A stretch of 61,454 nucleotides of DNA, from contig ADNK01002097.1 of the NCBI GenBank assembly GCA_000320545.1, forward strand, positions 1 to 61,454. The letters are read 5' to 3'. The stretch is from Bigelowiella natans CCMP2755 (lineage: Eukaryota; Cercozoa; Chlorarachniophyceae). Under the pieces are notes generated by a model, which was not told where the DNA came from, did not search any database, and was given only the letters and a program-made list of their open reading frames with translations. Below, piece after piece: positions 51,760 to 61,454 of the stretch (within the stretch, counting starts at the first letter, position 1; each line of letters begins with the position of its first letter). Position numbers and translations under genes: made by a program.

Positions 51760-51789
51760 CTCAAATTTGTTCAATTGTCATCTTAGCTG

Positions 51790-51857
<68 letters not shown>

Positions 51858-51870
51858 TGTACATGCACAC

Positions 51871-51889
51871 ATGAGACGGATGTAATGAA
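51871..51889 (+). repeat. ATGAGACGGATGTAATGAA end motif, copy 2
   Basis: It differs from the 61401-61420 motif (as reverse complement) only at the margin. It lies just after the (TA)n tract. Confidence 0.6.
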
Positions 51890-53194
51890 GTAAGTGATTA
51901 TTTCTGTTCAACATCGGCCGGCGAATGATGTTTTTCTCACTCAAATTGCATGCCGTACCTCCGTGGGACAGAGGCAATATGTAACACGACCATGCAGAGC
52001 ACGTTGCACTGTTGCGCCTCTAGCCATTGAGCACCACCCCCCCTTTTTTGAGCCAGAAACATCTGTGCTTTTGTTCTTCGCGTCCGATTACGATGTGCGA
52101 TCCGAGGGCCACGTACATGTACGTGCACGTTCGTTCCCAAATCAACAACACTAGAACACATGCACTTATTGTGCCATACGTGCATGTGCGTGCTAAAAGC
52201 ATGCTAGCATGGCACATGTGAGAGTTAGAGAGCGCAACAAAACCCGATAAGACATTATTTGCACTGCATGAAACAAGTTATTGTGGAATGCACAGATCTA
52301 GATAGATCTACGCATGTTGAAAATTGTGACATCAACAACACTATAGATCATTATGTGCTTGGAAGAACTAGAGAGACCTAGATAGTGTCAGCTGTCTAGC
52401 ACTATTAGCTTTACACAGTGTATGTATCAATTATTTTATAATTTTTATCTATAACTGCTGGGGGTGGCCAAATAAGCCGAGCTAGCTCGCGGCGTCGATT
52501 TATTTCGGCATGCTAGCGTAGCTTGCTGATCCTTCGCTCACATCTTGATCGACATACATGCCAGTTTAGTCATCACTGGATCATCCAAGCTGTGATGGTT
52601 AGCTAGATGTACGTGTGCATGCATTTGGAGTATCATCACAGAAAGCACACCCGCAGCATTGGATTTTCGATATGATTTTACCAGCTATCATCAATCACAT
52701 CCATCACGCAACGTACGCAACGCAACGCAACGCAGGCTAATGAGAGGTCAGTTGATGTATTATGTGGACGAATATGTAATGCAGGCACGGGTAATCATTA
52801 ATTAGCGAGTACTCTCCTCGTTCATACTTTTCTCCGTTGCTACTGCGAAGGTATTCTTCATATGATCGCATATTCCCTTTTGCAAAATCATTTTTGAAAA
52901 GAGAAAACAAGAATGAAGTTAGCTGTAGCAGGTGGAGCTTGATTGAAAATAGCCCACAAAACCATACGGTAACTCAATAAAAAGAGAAGAAATTGGAAGA
53001 GAAGAAATGAGGAAAACTGTTAGTTTCATGACATCAATACCATGAGAACATCAAGCGAGTCTGCGAGGACCTGCCTGCAATCGACTCTTTCCTTTCCTAT
53101 AAGTTAATAAAAACAAAACAATCTTCATTAATCATCAAATGGGATACGAATAGCGATAATATTTTCTGAATAATTTTCTGAATATTGTAGAAGA

Positions 53195-53925
53195 TCATCT
53201 GATATCAAGCAGGAACATCATTAAAGCAGCAAGCACCATCGTTTTTCTTTTGTTTTCACCACCTCTGATGACAGTTTGTATCCTTAAGTGAACCTGCAGC
53301 GCCACCCATACATATGTTATTACAACAACTCTCACAGAAAAAATGAATGATCTCATTCCCATCTTAATCTTAGTCCTACATAGAGAATAAGAATTGTTCA
53401 CCTTCTCATCTGAAGGATGATGTATGCTATACCCACAAAATTCCACATCCTTATGCTTAGAGACGACATATCTGATCATGGATTTTGATCAAATGATAAA
53501 AAGAACGAACTTATGTGAATAACTCAAACGAAAAATCGTAGTGGATGTAAACCACTTCTTCATACCGCAAAGCATTGCCCATTGTATGGCCCTCCTTATG
53601 GATCAAGAAGGTCGAGCAAGTCTCATCCTTGCTTTCCGCCTAACAATGTTGGCGAGTTCATGTTTGGTATACAATCGGTAGAAGTCTTATCCCAAGGAAA
53701 TTAGGAATAATGAAGGTTTTAGAAGAGAATAAGGACAAGATCTCTGCCTGCGGTGCTGCCGTGCCAAATGTCCAATACACTCCGTGAAACCATTATCATG
53801 GGGTTCAAACATAGATACTTCACTCATCTCAAATGTTACTTCTTCAACTATTGCTGCTACTGCTGTGTTTTTACTGCTGCGGTACCATGGAAAGCTGTGG
53901 GGAGTCATTCCCTGCCATGGCAACT
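53195..53925 (-). CDS. RNA polymerase I/III subunit RPAC2 (AC19), 5' end unresolved
   Basis: RPAC2 is the RPB11-like assembly subunit shared by RNA polymerases I and III; it pairs with RPAC1. Three exons are clear and in phase: 53639-53566 (AESKDETCSTFLIHKEGHT, GNAL), 53471-53402 (YVVSKHKDVEFCGYSIHH, PSDEK) and 53293-53195 (VHLRIQTVIRGGENKRK.. to ..FLLDIR stop). The HTMGNALR and VEFCGYSIxHPSDEKxxLRIQT signatures are diagnostic. The N terminus must come from an upstream exon; the frame at about 53830-53700 (MSEVSMFEPHDNGF..) is a candidate, but its junction is not established. The gene is divergent from ALG8. Confidence 0.9.
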
Positions 53926-54275
53926 GGGTCCAGTTAGGAAATTATGACTTTTAGTATGAGAATGCCTATTTTGGACCTTTTTTCATGCGAAAATTAACTG
54001 AAAACAAATCCAACAATGATTACTTAGATATCCAATGAAAGCACCACACGCAAAGTGGTAACTATTTGGTCAATTATACATGCCGATTTTATCGTAAAGA
54101 CAACCTTTGACACATGGATGAAGAACTAACTCTCTCCTCTCTCTGTGTGTGTGTGCGTGTGTGTGTGTGTGTGTGTGTGCGTGTTCTTCCGTTCGCCACT
54201 GAAAGAGCACCATGACAGCTCTTTACTGGTAATGATAGAGTGGGATTCTCTGTCGTTATGTAGTACCATGTTTTA

Positions 54276-54923
54276 ATGGACGATTTATATAGCGTGTTTC
54301 CTCCGCTTCTTGAAATGGCATTGTCATCTAATAGGTTGGTGGGAGCGTCGTTGTTTAAGGCGCTTCTGTGGCGGGTTTACAAATCAACTGACTTTGATGT
54401 GCACCGTAATTGGCTTGCTATCACCCACTCCTTGCCTATGTCAGAGGTAGTAGCAACTCCTTTTCTGTTATTATTCACACAGTTGACTACTATCTCGGAG
54501 AATGCTATCGACATCATCGTATTCCTCCTATTCAAACAATTTACCACCGAGGAGAATATCGTTGTCGTATTCCTCCTACTATTTCATCTATCCTGCTATT
54601 ATCACCAACCACCCTTTTTTTTCTCTTCTTCTTCTTCTTCCGCCTCCTCCTCCTCCTCCTCCACCTCCTCCTCCTAGTTTCTTCTTCTTTCTCTTTCTTC
54701 ACACGTGCTAATTAAACTGTGGCTTTTACTCCTACCCCCTCCTCCTCCCCCCCCTTTCCTACCCGCTCCACATATATTTTTCGTCGACGTCACCATCGCG
54801 TGGAAAATCATCATCATCACAATCATCATCATCATCATCATCATCATCGTTATTCAGTGGTACTATGACTCAACGAGTGAATGGACTCTCGATTATCCCC
54901 CATTCTTTGCTTATTTCGAGGTA

Positions 54924-54978
<55 letters not shown>

Positions 54979-55106
54979 GCAATAATTAACCCACATTGTA
55001 TTATCATCATCCTGTTAGCATCACCATCCTCATCGTCATCATTTGGCGATGAATAATGCGCAGTAATTTAGGCAGACTTAAATTATACCCCCCGACCCAC
55101 GCACAC

Positions 55107-55184
<78 letters not shown>

Positions 55185-56281
55185 GCTTAGTGGCTCTTAT
55201 CTCAAATAGCACAGTTCATAGACCCAAATATGCTAAAGGTGCAGTAGGAAGTAGTAGTATAAAGCAGTAGTAATACCATTGTGTGAAATGCTAAGCTCAA
55301 TATCCAATGAGTATTCACTTTTGTCGTTCTAAATGCTGGTTCTGCCGTCTAGTATCGGAGTAGAAAGTCATCCCATTCTACTATCAATAATTGCGTAATA
55401 TACTAGTAGCAAGTGTGTTCTTACCAGACATTACAACATGCCCGCATGGTGTGCGCCGAAGAATTCTTATATGGTGTACAAGTTATGTGCTTTCTCTAAA
55501 AACTGCTATTATATGTAATCCTCCTTCGATTTGGTACTTACTACTACTACTACTACTACTACTACAACTACTACTACTATGGCTAATATATCATTAAATA
55601 ACAGGTTCAGCAGGAAGCATTTGAGTCATCAGGATGCTTGTTCTTTCAAAGAGTCTCTGTTATTGTGGCGGATACGGTATTATAAACGGAATGGAGCTGC
55701 ACAACAATAACAACATAGATGATGATGACAGATCTAACTGACAACATGGACATTATCTACTAATTTGACGAGCTCACTCTCTCTCTATCACAACAACATG
55801 CTAGTATACATCACTCTATTATAACAACAACAACAACAACAACAACAAAATACTGTAAAATATGTTTCTTCCTTGTCTGCTGCTATGATCGCCAAATTAT
55901 CTAGGTGCTATTTGCTAGTGTATTGTTCTTCGTACGTACGACAACGATGGGTAGAAGGAGAAGAGGAGGAGGAGGTGGTGGTGGTAGGAAACATGCTACT
56001 ACTACTAGTACTAGTACTAGTAGTACTAGTAGTGGTACTACAGACGAAGCATTAGATCGACAATATCGGTTACATCTTGCCCTAGTTCTTGTCTTTCTGA
56101 ACACAGGTGCTGCTTGCAAAGAGAGACGTTGTATATACACATACGCATAGTAGTAGTAACAAGTAGAGGGAGACTTCAGCATAGTAGAAGGATGATAGTG
56201 TTCTTGGGTTTGTTATTACTTGCTGTTGTTTATAATGATGATGATGATGATGATGATGAGATGGTGATTCATAGTAGTATT

Positions 56282-56312
<31 letters not shown>

Positions 56313-56592
56313 AGTGGTAGTAGTTGTAGCTTTAAATGATTGATTGATTATCTTCTTCGTGACCTCCTGATCTTGTTGCTGTTGTTGTCATCTTTAGGGT
56401 TAATGATTGTGGATCATATTCATTTTCAGTACGTACGTTAGTAGAGCTCACTAGAATATATGTTTGTGTGTATGAGAGATATAGATGACAATTCCAGCAA
56501 GGGATGGTGATAATGAAGATGAGTGGGTGGTGATAGTGATAATGAAGATGAGGATGGGTGATGATGATGATGATGATGATGTGCCAATATCG

Positions 56593-56624
<32 letters not shown>

Positions 56625-57531
56625 ACATATTTTCGTTGCATCACACACACACACACACACACACACACAACACACATGGGTAATATATGTGTCAATCATT
56701 CATTGTAACCCCCTCACCACTTAAATCTCAAATAATATTTCAAACATTATTATTAGAGAATTTTGCTTTTTTGAGAGAGAGAATTTTTATTGGTGTTGCA
56801 TTATTTCTTACTCATTTTGTGTACTACTACTACTACTACTACTACTACTTACTTCTAAAATTCTTATGATAGTAGTAGGAGAGCTACACCTCATGGACTA
56901 CTACTATAGATATACCTAGCTTATATTAGTAGCGGTAGGAGTAATGGTGGTGGTGATTACGTACTTGATAATAGATACAACGGGTTCCTGATGGGTATTT
57001 TCATATTCTCAATCGCTCATATAAGAGCAGGCAACGACTTGATTGGAGGTACTACTACTAGTAGTAGGGTGATAGAAACACCAAGGAAAGAATCAAAGAG
57101 AAGAGGAGAAGAAGGACCTGGAAGAGGAGGGGGCAGTTGATCATCTATTGCACAATGATGCTGGTTGTCGCGTGGTGATGAGATTGGTTTCAGCAATATC
57201 ATTAATATCATCACAGAGAAGCACACCCGTGACTACTATTATCTTATTCATCCATCAAATAGGAATTCTGTTTGCTGTGTTGCTCAACTTCAAACACATC
57301 TTCTTGTGCGTACCTACTGAATGCTATTGCTGCTCCGATGATATGTGCATTCGAAAGATGCGGCAAACATCTTCATTAGCCACGAAACCATTTGATGATG
57401 ATGATGATCATGATCATGATCATCATCACGAAACCATAGAAGAAGAAAATGAAGAAGAAGAAAATGAAGAAGAAGAAGAGAAAGGAGGGAGGATAAGAGA
57501 TCACCTAGCGGATGTTGTCCTCGTCGTTGTT

Positions 57532-57567
<36 letters not shown>

Positions 57568-58458
57568 TCCTTATTCTTCTTTTTGTTGTTATTGTATACT
57601 TCCTTGGTTTGTTCGTGCTCCTACTATTCACCTACTACTACTACCTACTTGCTGACGCACTTGAACAACATCGCAGATATGTTGCTCCGTTGTATTTCAT
57701 CCACCTTTTTCGCCGATATTGCATGGGAGTAGTAGTAGTAGTAGGAACTACTACTACTACTACTACAACTGCTGTCATTAAAGAAAGAGGAGGAAGAGGA
57801 AGCTTCCCTCTTACATCCTTGTATCCTCCCCCCCCCCATCGGTTTCGCATTGATCTGTCGTCATATTGGAGCATAGACATAGGGAACTTAGCAGTGCTTG
57901 GAACTGGCGTCGTTGCTGTATTTGCAGCCTCTTTTGGGCCTTTCCTGTGAGTAGTAGTAGTTGGAAGAAGAAGAAGAAGAAGAAGAAGAAGAAGAAGAAA
58001 GCTTCATACACCTATTAATCATTATCCCCACTCACAAACATTAGGTTCTGCCGTGGGAATGGCTCCATCGATTTAGAGCAAATATTTCAGATATTTCGCC
58101 GAATGTTTCCTTTTGAAGGGCGCGGACTTTGCCACGCGTATTGGGCCCCTAACATTTGGGCGCTGTACAACACGTGTGATAAGGCTATGGAGGTTGTTAT
58201 GAAGAGAATTCCCCCAAATCTCCTTGGTTCTTATGGACAAAGCATGATGATGATGATGATGAAGATGAAGGAAGGAGAAGCCTCAAACACTACTAAAGGA
58301 CTTGTGGAGGTAAAGAAGAGACTTTATTACGAGAACTATACAACAAAAACAACAACACATTACCTGTGAATGAATGCGTGCTTCCTTCCTTCCTTCTCCC
58401 CCTCCTCCTCCTCCTCCTCCTCCTCTTCGTGGTACTCATTATGATCATTACCATCATC

Positions 58459-58494
<36 letters not shown>

Positions 58495-58577
58495 GGCTTT
58501 CGTTCATTCGGTTCTACCTAAAGTGGACCCTAAACACACTGTTATTCTTACTCTCCTTGCAATGGTAATTCAAGTTA

Positions 58578-58611
<34 letters not shown>

Positions 58612-58877
58612 GATACTACTCAGTAGTAGTAGTAGCAGTAGTTGTTGTTGATGATGTGGTAGGAGCAGCAACAGTAGTAGTAGTAGTAGTAGTAACAGTA
58701 ATAGTAGTAGTAGCTGACTTTGGATATTATGAAGGAAGAACAAAACAGCTATAGTCGTAGAAAGATGAAGGAGAATGTTGTTATATTGATGATGAGTTTA
58801 TGAGTTGATAGATGATGATGATGATGATGTAACAGTCACCAGTACTTGCACGCACGTGGACGAGACCGGATCCAAGG

Positions 58878-58908
<31 letters not shown>

Positions 58909-59199
58909 TGATGATAATGACGACGATTTCTACCATGCAGAGCGGTGCCAAGCGACATAGTAGTGTTATTATCATAAGGATAGTGCAATCAACAATAATA
59001 CACACAATATAAATATATATATTATAATCACCAAGCACCATTTCTCATGATGGAGCTAGGTGATGACGATGATGATGACGATGATGATGATGAGGAGGAG
59101 GAGGAGGAGGAGGAGAAGGATCACATCATTGCAAAGAATGATAAGAGTACACATGATCATAGGAGGATCACATCATTACAGAATCATAAGAGTAGTACA

Positions 59200-59235
<36 letters not shown>

Positions 59236-59930
59236 TGATGTGGTTGTCGTGGTGTCTGTTGTTGGCCAATAGGAATTTTGCCTTCAGCACTGGTGTATGT
59301 GCGTTGGTGGCCTTTCTCTTTGGATGGCACGTACATGAAAAGGCTATTCTTCTCGCCACCCTCCCTCTTGCCCTCTCTCTCATCGACGTAGTTGTAGATG
59401 ATGATGATGACGATGATGATGCAAGTTATAATTGTAATAATGATGATGAAAAGACGAAGAGGTCCACACCAACAAAGACGAGGATGGATGGCGCCACAAC
59501 AACAACAACAACAAGAAGAAGAAAGGAGCTGGAAATCCATGCGTTTTGGTTGCTCAATATAGCGGGAAATGCGTCGCTACTCCCCTTAATTCACACTCCT
59601 TTCGAGTTTCCGATAAAGATTGGTATGCTTGTAGCTCATACTCTAGTGCTGCAAGTCATGTTAGAAGGAATGGGTGCTGCCTGGAAGAAGCCGAAGAATA
59701 AAAACAAGCAGCAGCAGCAGCAAGGGTCTTCTAAATACTCTTTAAGTTTCTCCCTAAGTTGGTGGGAGCTGCTCTATGGTTTGGGGCTGGTAGGAGTACA
59801 GTTATTCCAGTCAGTGATTCATCCAATATTTTTCGCTCATCTGGCCTTTCTCCCGTTGCTTCTTTGGTCCACATATTGTGCTTTCGGAATAGTTACAGCA
59901 GCAGTGTTGTACTACTTTTGTTTATTGTAG
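54276..59930 (+). CDS. ALG8: Dolichyl-P-Glc:Glc1Man9GlcNAc2-PP-dolichol alpha-1,3-glucosyltransferase
   Basis: Adds the second glucose to the dolichol-linked N-glycan precursor in the ER lumen. In-phase exons: 54276-54446 ([20 protein letters not shown]), 54858-54920 ([20 protein letters not shown]), 55191-55238, 55605-55676, 55905-56106, 56398-56428 ([10 protein letters not shown]), 56975-57048 ([18 protein letters not shown]), 57263-57305 ([13 protein letters not shown]), 57677-57946, 58045-58309 ([18 protein letters not shown]), 58496-58564 and 59273-59930 ([14 protein letters not shown]). One exon between 58565 and 59272 is not resolved. All diagnostic ALG6/ALG8 motifs are present; [10 protein letters not shown] and [11 protein letters not shown] favour ALG8. 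Several coding insertions look microsatellite-derived (Gly/Thr/Ser near 55960-56040, VVVVV with poly-Thr near 57728-57768, poly-Asp near 59395-59420). The ATG could be 54276 or 54315. Confidence 0.93.
54929..55180. repeat. Two long (TA)n tracts, second joined to (TG)n
   Basis: (TA)n at 54928-54975 and again at 55110-55153, the second running into (TG)n to about 55180. Both lie in the ALG8 intron between the exons ending at 54920 and starting at 55191, the second immediately before the acceptor TTATGCTTAG. Confidence 0.9.
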
Positions 59931-60250
59931 TTAATAATGGAAAGGATGATTAGATGTTAATAGAGCATCATCGATCATTTTGTCCGCGTTAGCAATAATT
60001 TCGTGGCATCGGTGAGGAGAGATCACCGTCCCGTCGTTATCTTATTACTTCATCCAGTACGTAGTATCGCTGCATGTTGTTTTCGAAGACTCAATTCATG
60101 TATGCGCGCTCGTGAGTAGGTTTGCGTGCTATGTATACGCTGTGGCTGCCGTATGACTAGACACGTCTGCTACAAGTCGTCATCACTGAATAACATCTAT
60201 ACATGAATTGCGTGCAGCCGCGTCGTGCGGCTTGCGGTATATCCAAATAT
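59931..60250. other. 3' flank of ALG8
   Basis: Ordinary to CGT/CGTACG-rich spacer between the ALG8 stop and the repeat-bounded element. No gene is seen. Confidence 0.5.
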
Positions 60251-61420
60251 ATGAGACGGAAGTAATGAAATGGATAAATATTTCCAATATGATCGTCCTA
60301 ATGTAGCTGTTCAAGGCAGCGGTTACAGCACTCATGTTGTGCCTGGATATATGTATATACATATATGTATATGTATATATACATATTTCAAACGGCCTAG
60401 TAACCGCTACGCTAGCTTCTTCTCCTCGTGCACATGCGCAACGCGAAGACCTACGCTACGCGCAGCAAAACTAAGCTTTCTGACGATGACGAAAACCCCA
60501 CAGAAGTGACAACAAAGGAAGGAAACGCATGTTCAATTTATGACTTCGATTCAAACCTTCAAGATGAAGACACCATTGACAAAGGTGAGGACAGGAAGGA
60601 CTTTGACTTCTCTCAATGCATCCGCAAAGCACTCGCAAATGCCACATCTGACATGAAGAACCAAAGTCGGGAAAAAAGAGTAAACGTGGAAAAATTCAAC
60701 AGAATTCTCTCCACTGTTTTGGAAAAAATTATGGATGACCAAAAAACAATCATCGCGGAAAACATCTTGCTGAAATCCAGACTGACCAAGGTTGAACAAG
60801 AGCTCACAACGCTCAAAAGGAACCAAAACCCCCGAGGTTTACGGCAACCAGGCACCCCATCCCCGCAACAAGACGAAAACTCCTACGCAACAATTGTTAG
60901 ATGCTGTAACGATGAAACGGTGAAGTCCAAGCAAGGACCCTCAACACCCCCAAGGCAGACAAGAAGGGAAACCTCACAAGGACAATGGCAGACCCCCAAG
61001 AAACAGATGAGAAAGAAAAAGAAATGCAACCAGAAATGCAAACAGAACGTGGCCATCTTGGAACTTGACGCGAACATGATGATCTCAGAGGGGTCCGCAG
61101 AACGCCAAGCTGCTACACCAAGCAACCAGCGCACCGAGGAAAAATTGGCAACATTAACCCCCGATGAAAAGGCAAAACAAACAACAAGAGATCATGGATC
61201 GCAATGATGAGACCACGCGTCTCACAACCGCAGAGCAAACAAGTCGAGAAGCTGTGCGCAAAGCGCGCCATGCTAGACCAAAACAGGATGCATTTTCATG
61301 CATGCGCCATGTGACCAAGGAAACAAACAGACACAATTTAAGCGCTGTAGCCGCTGCATTGCACAGCTACATTAGGATGACCATTGAAACAATTCAAACA
61401 TTTCATTACATCCGTCTCAT
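60251..61420. mobile_element. Candidate element with terminal inverted repeats
   Basis: The left end ATGAGACGGAAGTAATGAAAT (60251-60271) and the right end TTTCATTACATCCGTCTCAT (61401-61420) are inverted copies of one another with one or two mismatches. They enclose 1.17 kb that contains a 257-aa coiled-coil ORF and an overlapping second frame. Inverted ends are typical of DNA transposons, but the ORF looks more like a retroelement ORF1 than a transposase, so the class is open. No clear target-site duplication was seen; both ends are next to AT-rich or ACATGT sequence. Confidence 0.45.
60434..61207 (+). CDS. Coiled-coil ORF1-like protein of the element
   Basis: 257 aa from ATG 60434 to a TGA at 61205-61207, no introns. 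An acidic N terminus (LSDDDENPTEVTTKEG) is followed by a coiled coil of about 50 residues (VEKFNRILSTVLEKIMDDQ.., then LLKSRLTKVEQELTTLKRN), a Pro-rich linker with ENSYATIVR, and a Lys/Arg/Cys-rich basic segment (KKQMRKKKKCNQKCKQN). A coiled coil followed by a PxxxxxxSYAxIV-type motif and a basic tail is the layout of gag-like ORF1 proteins of some non-LTR retrotransposons. There is no RRM or CCHC knuckle that I can see. Codon use is A-rich, unlike the host genes nearby. Confidence 0.5.
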   Translation: MRNAKTYATRSKTKLSDDDENPTEVTTKEGNACSIYDFDSNLQDEDTIDKGEDRKDFDFSQCIRKALANATSDMKNQSREKRVNVEKFNRILSTVLEKIMDDQKTIIAENILLKSRLTKVEQELTTLKRNQNPRGLRQPGTPSPQQDENSYATIVRCCNDETVKSKQGPSTPPRQTRRETSQGQWQTPKKQMRKKKKCNQKCKQNVAILELDANMMISEGSAERQAATPSNQRTEEKLATLTPDEKAKQTTRDHGSQ

Positions 61421-61436
61421 ACATGTACATACATGA
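61164..61436 (+). CDS. Overlapping open frame crossing the right end of the element
   Basis: A frame of about 90 codons overlaps the end of the coiled-coil ORF in another phase: begins near KRQNKQQEIMDRNDETTRL, contains EQTSREAVRKARHARPKQ and ends through the inverted repeat (FHYIRLIHVHT stop). Composition resembles the first ORF, so it could be its continuation after a frameshift or the start of a second ORF. Confidence 0.3.
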   Translation: MKRQNKQQEIMDRNDETTRLTTAEQTSREAVRKARHARPKQDAFSCMRHVTKETNRHNLSAVAAALHSYIRMTIETIQTFHYIRLIHVHT

Positions 61437-61454
61437 GACGGATGTGATGAAATA
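61433..61454 (+). repeat. ATGAGACGGATGTGATGAA end motif at the window edge
   Basis: It forms a hairpin-like inverted pair with 61401-61420 across a 12-bp spacer (ACATGTACATAC). It may be the left end of a second element that continues beyond the window. Confidence 0.5.

Larger units (their letters stand above)
51592..53194. other. Convergent 3'-3' spacer island with dispersed repeats
   Basis: This lies between the ends of the glycosyltransferase (+) and RPAC2 (-). It holds a (CA)n-(TA)n tract at 51791-51854 flanked by two copies of the ATGAGACG..GTAATGA motif (51739 and 51871, same orientation). Downstream it is rich in CATGCA, TAGCTAGC, AGATCT and GTACGTGCA words, with a short (ACGCA)n near 52709-52733. 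The last 300 bp are AT-rich 3' flank of RPAC2. Open frames at 51894-52221 are not supported. Confidence 0.5.

Noticed and set aside
59047-59272. PolyAsp/polyGlu/polyHis frame before the last ALG8 exon
   Set aside because: (GAT)n, (GAG)n and (CAT)n in the intron. The last ALG8 exon begins after the acceptor at 59272, where family-conserved sequence starts.

Overview
The window is nuclear DNA from a microbial eukaryote. Genes are split by many short GT-AG introns (mostly 50-400 bp), promoters and introns are crowded with trinucleotide and dinucleotide microsatellites, and the products are eukaryotic (U1-C, STT3, ALG8, an RPAC2-type RNA polymerase subunit, a CDPK, a family-A DNA polymerase). An FKBP with a secretory signal peptide followed by a twin-arginine thylakoid-type signal suggests a photosynthetic host with a secondary plastid. 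I cannot name the lineage; a chlorarachniophyte, a stramenopile or another complex alga would all fit.

Layout, left to right. 1-3.67 kb is microsatellite-rich with no supported gene. Then come a hypothetical protein (-, 3.67-4.8 kb), lumenal FKBP (+, 5.2-7.2), U1-C (-, 8.9-9.5), CDPK (+, 10.2-13.4), a METTL13-like methyltransferase (-, 14.5-16.7), poorly resolved exons at 17.6-18.7, an F-box/C2H2 protein (-, 19.6-21.9), an MFS nodulin-like transporter (+, 23.7-29.0), a POLN/POLQ-like DNA polymerase (+, 30.3-34.3), 2-isopropylmalate synthase (-, 35.9-41.9), a HAUS8/QWRF-like coiled-coil protein (+, 42.3-45.7), STT3 (-, 46.6-49.8), a CgeB-like glycosyltransferase (+, 50.3-51.6), RPAC2 (-, 53.2-53.9), ALG8 (+, 54.3-59.9), and a repeat-bounded element with a coiled-coil ORF (60.25-61.42).

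Two layout features stand out. First, genes alternate strands almost strictly, so they form divergent pairs with mostly short 5'-5' gaps (about 0.3-0.6 kb in the clearest cases) and convergent 3'-3' gaps of about 0.9-1.7 kb. Second, those 3' gaps have a composition of their own: they are poor in microsatellites and rich in self-complementary words such as GCTAGC, GCATGC and CGTACG. Two of them share a dispersed repeat, and a short end motif (ATGAGACGGATGTAATGAA) recurs in the right-hand gaps and bounds the 60.25-61.42 kb element.

Functionally, STT3, ALG8 and a membrane-anchored glycosyltransferase lie within 13 kb, so the right-hand third is enriched in protein glycosylation genes. The other genes are unrelated housekeeping or signalling functions. 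Exon models were made by hand from splice signals, reading phase and family knowledge. Where the phases close exactly (CDPK 491 aa, F-box/C2H2 about 548 aa, polymerase 841 aa, HAUS8-like 632 aa, STT3 780 aa) they are strong; the 5' ends of the MFS, RPAC2 and hypothetical genes are not resolved.
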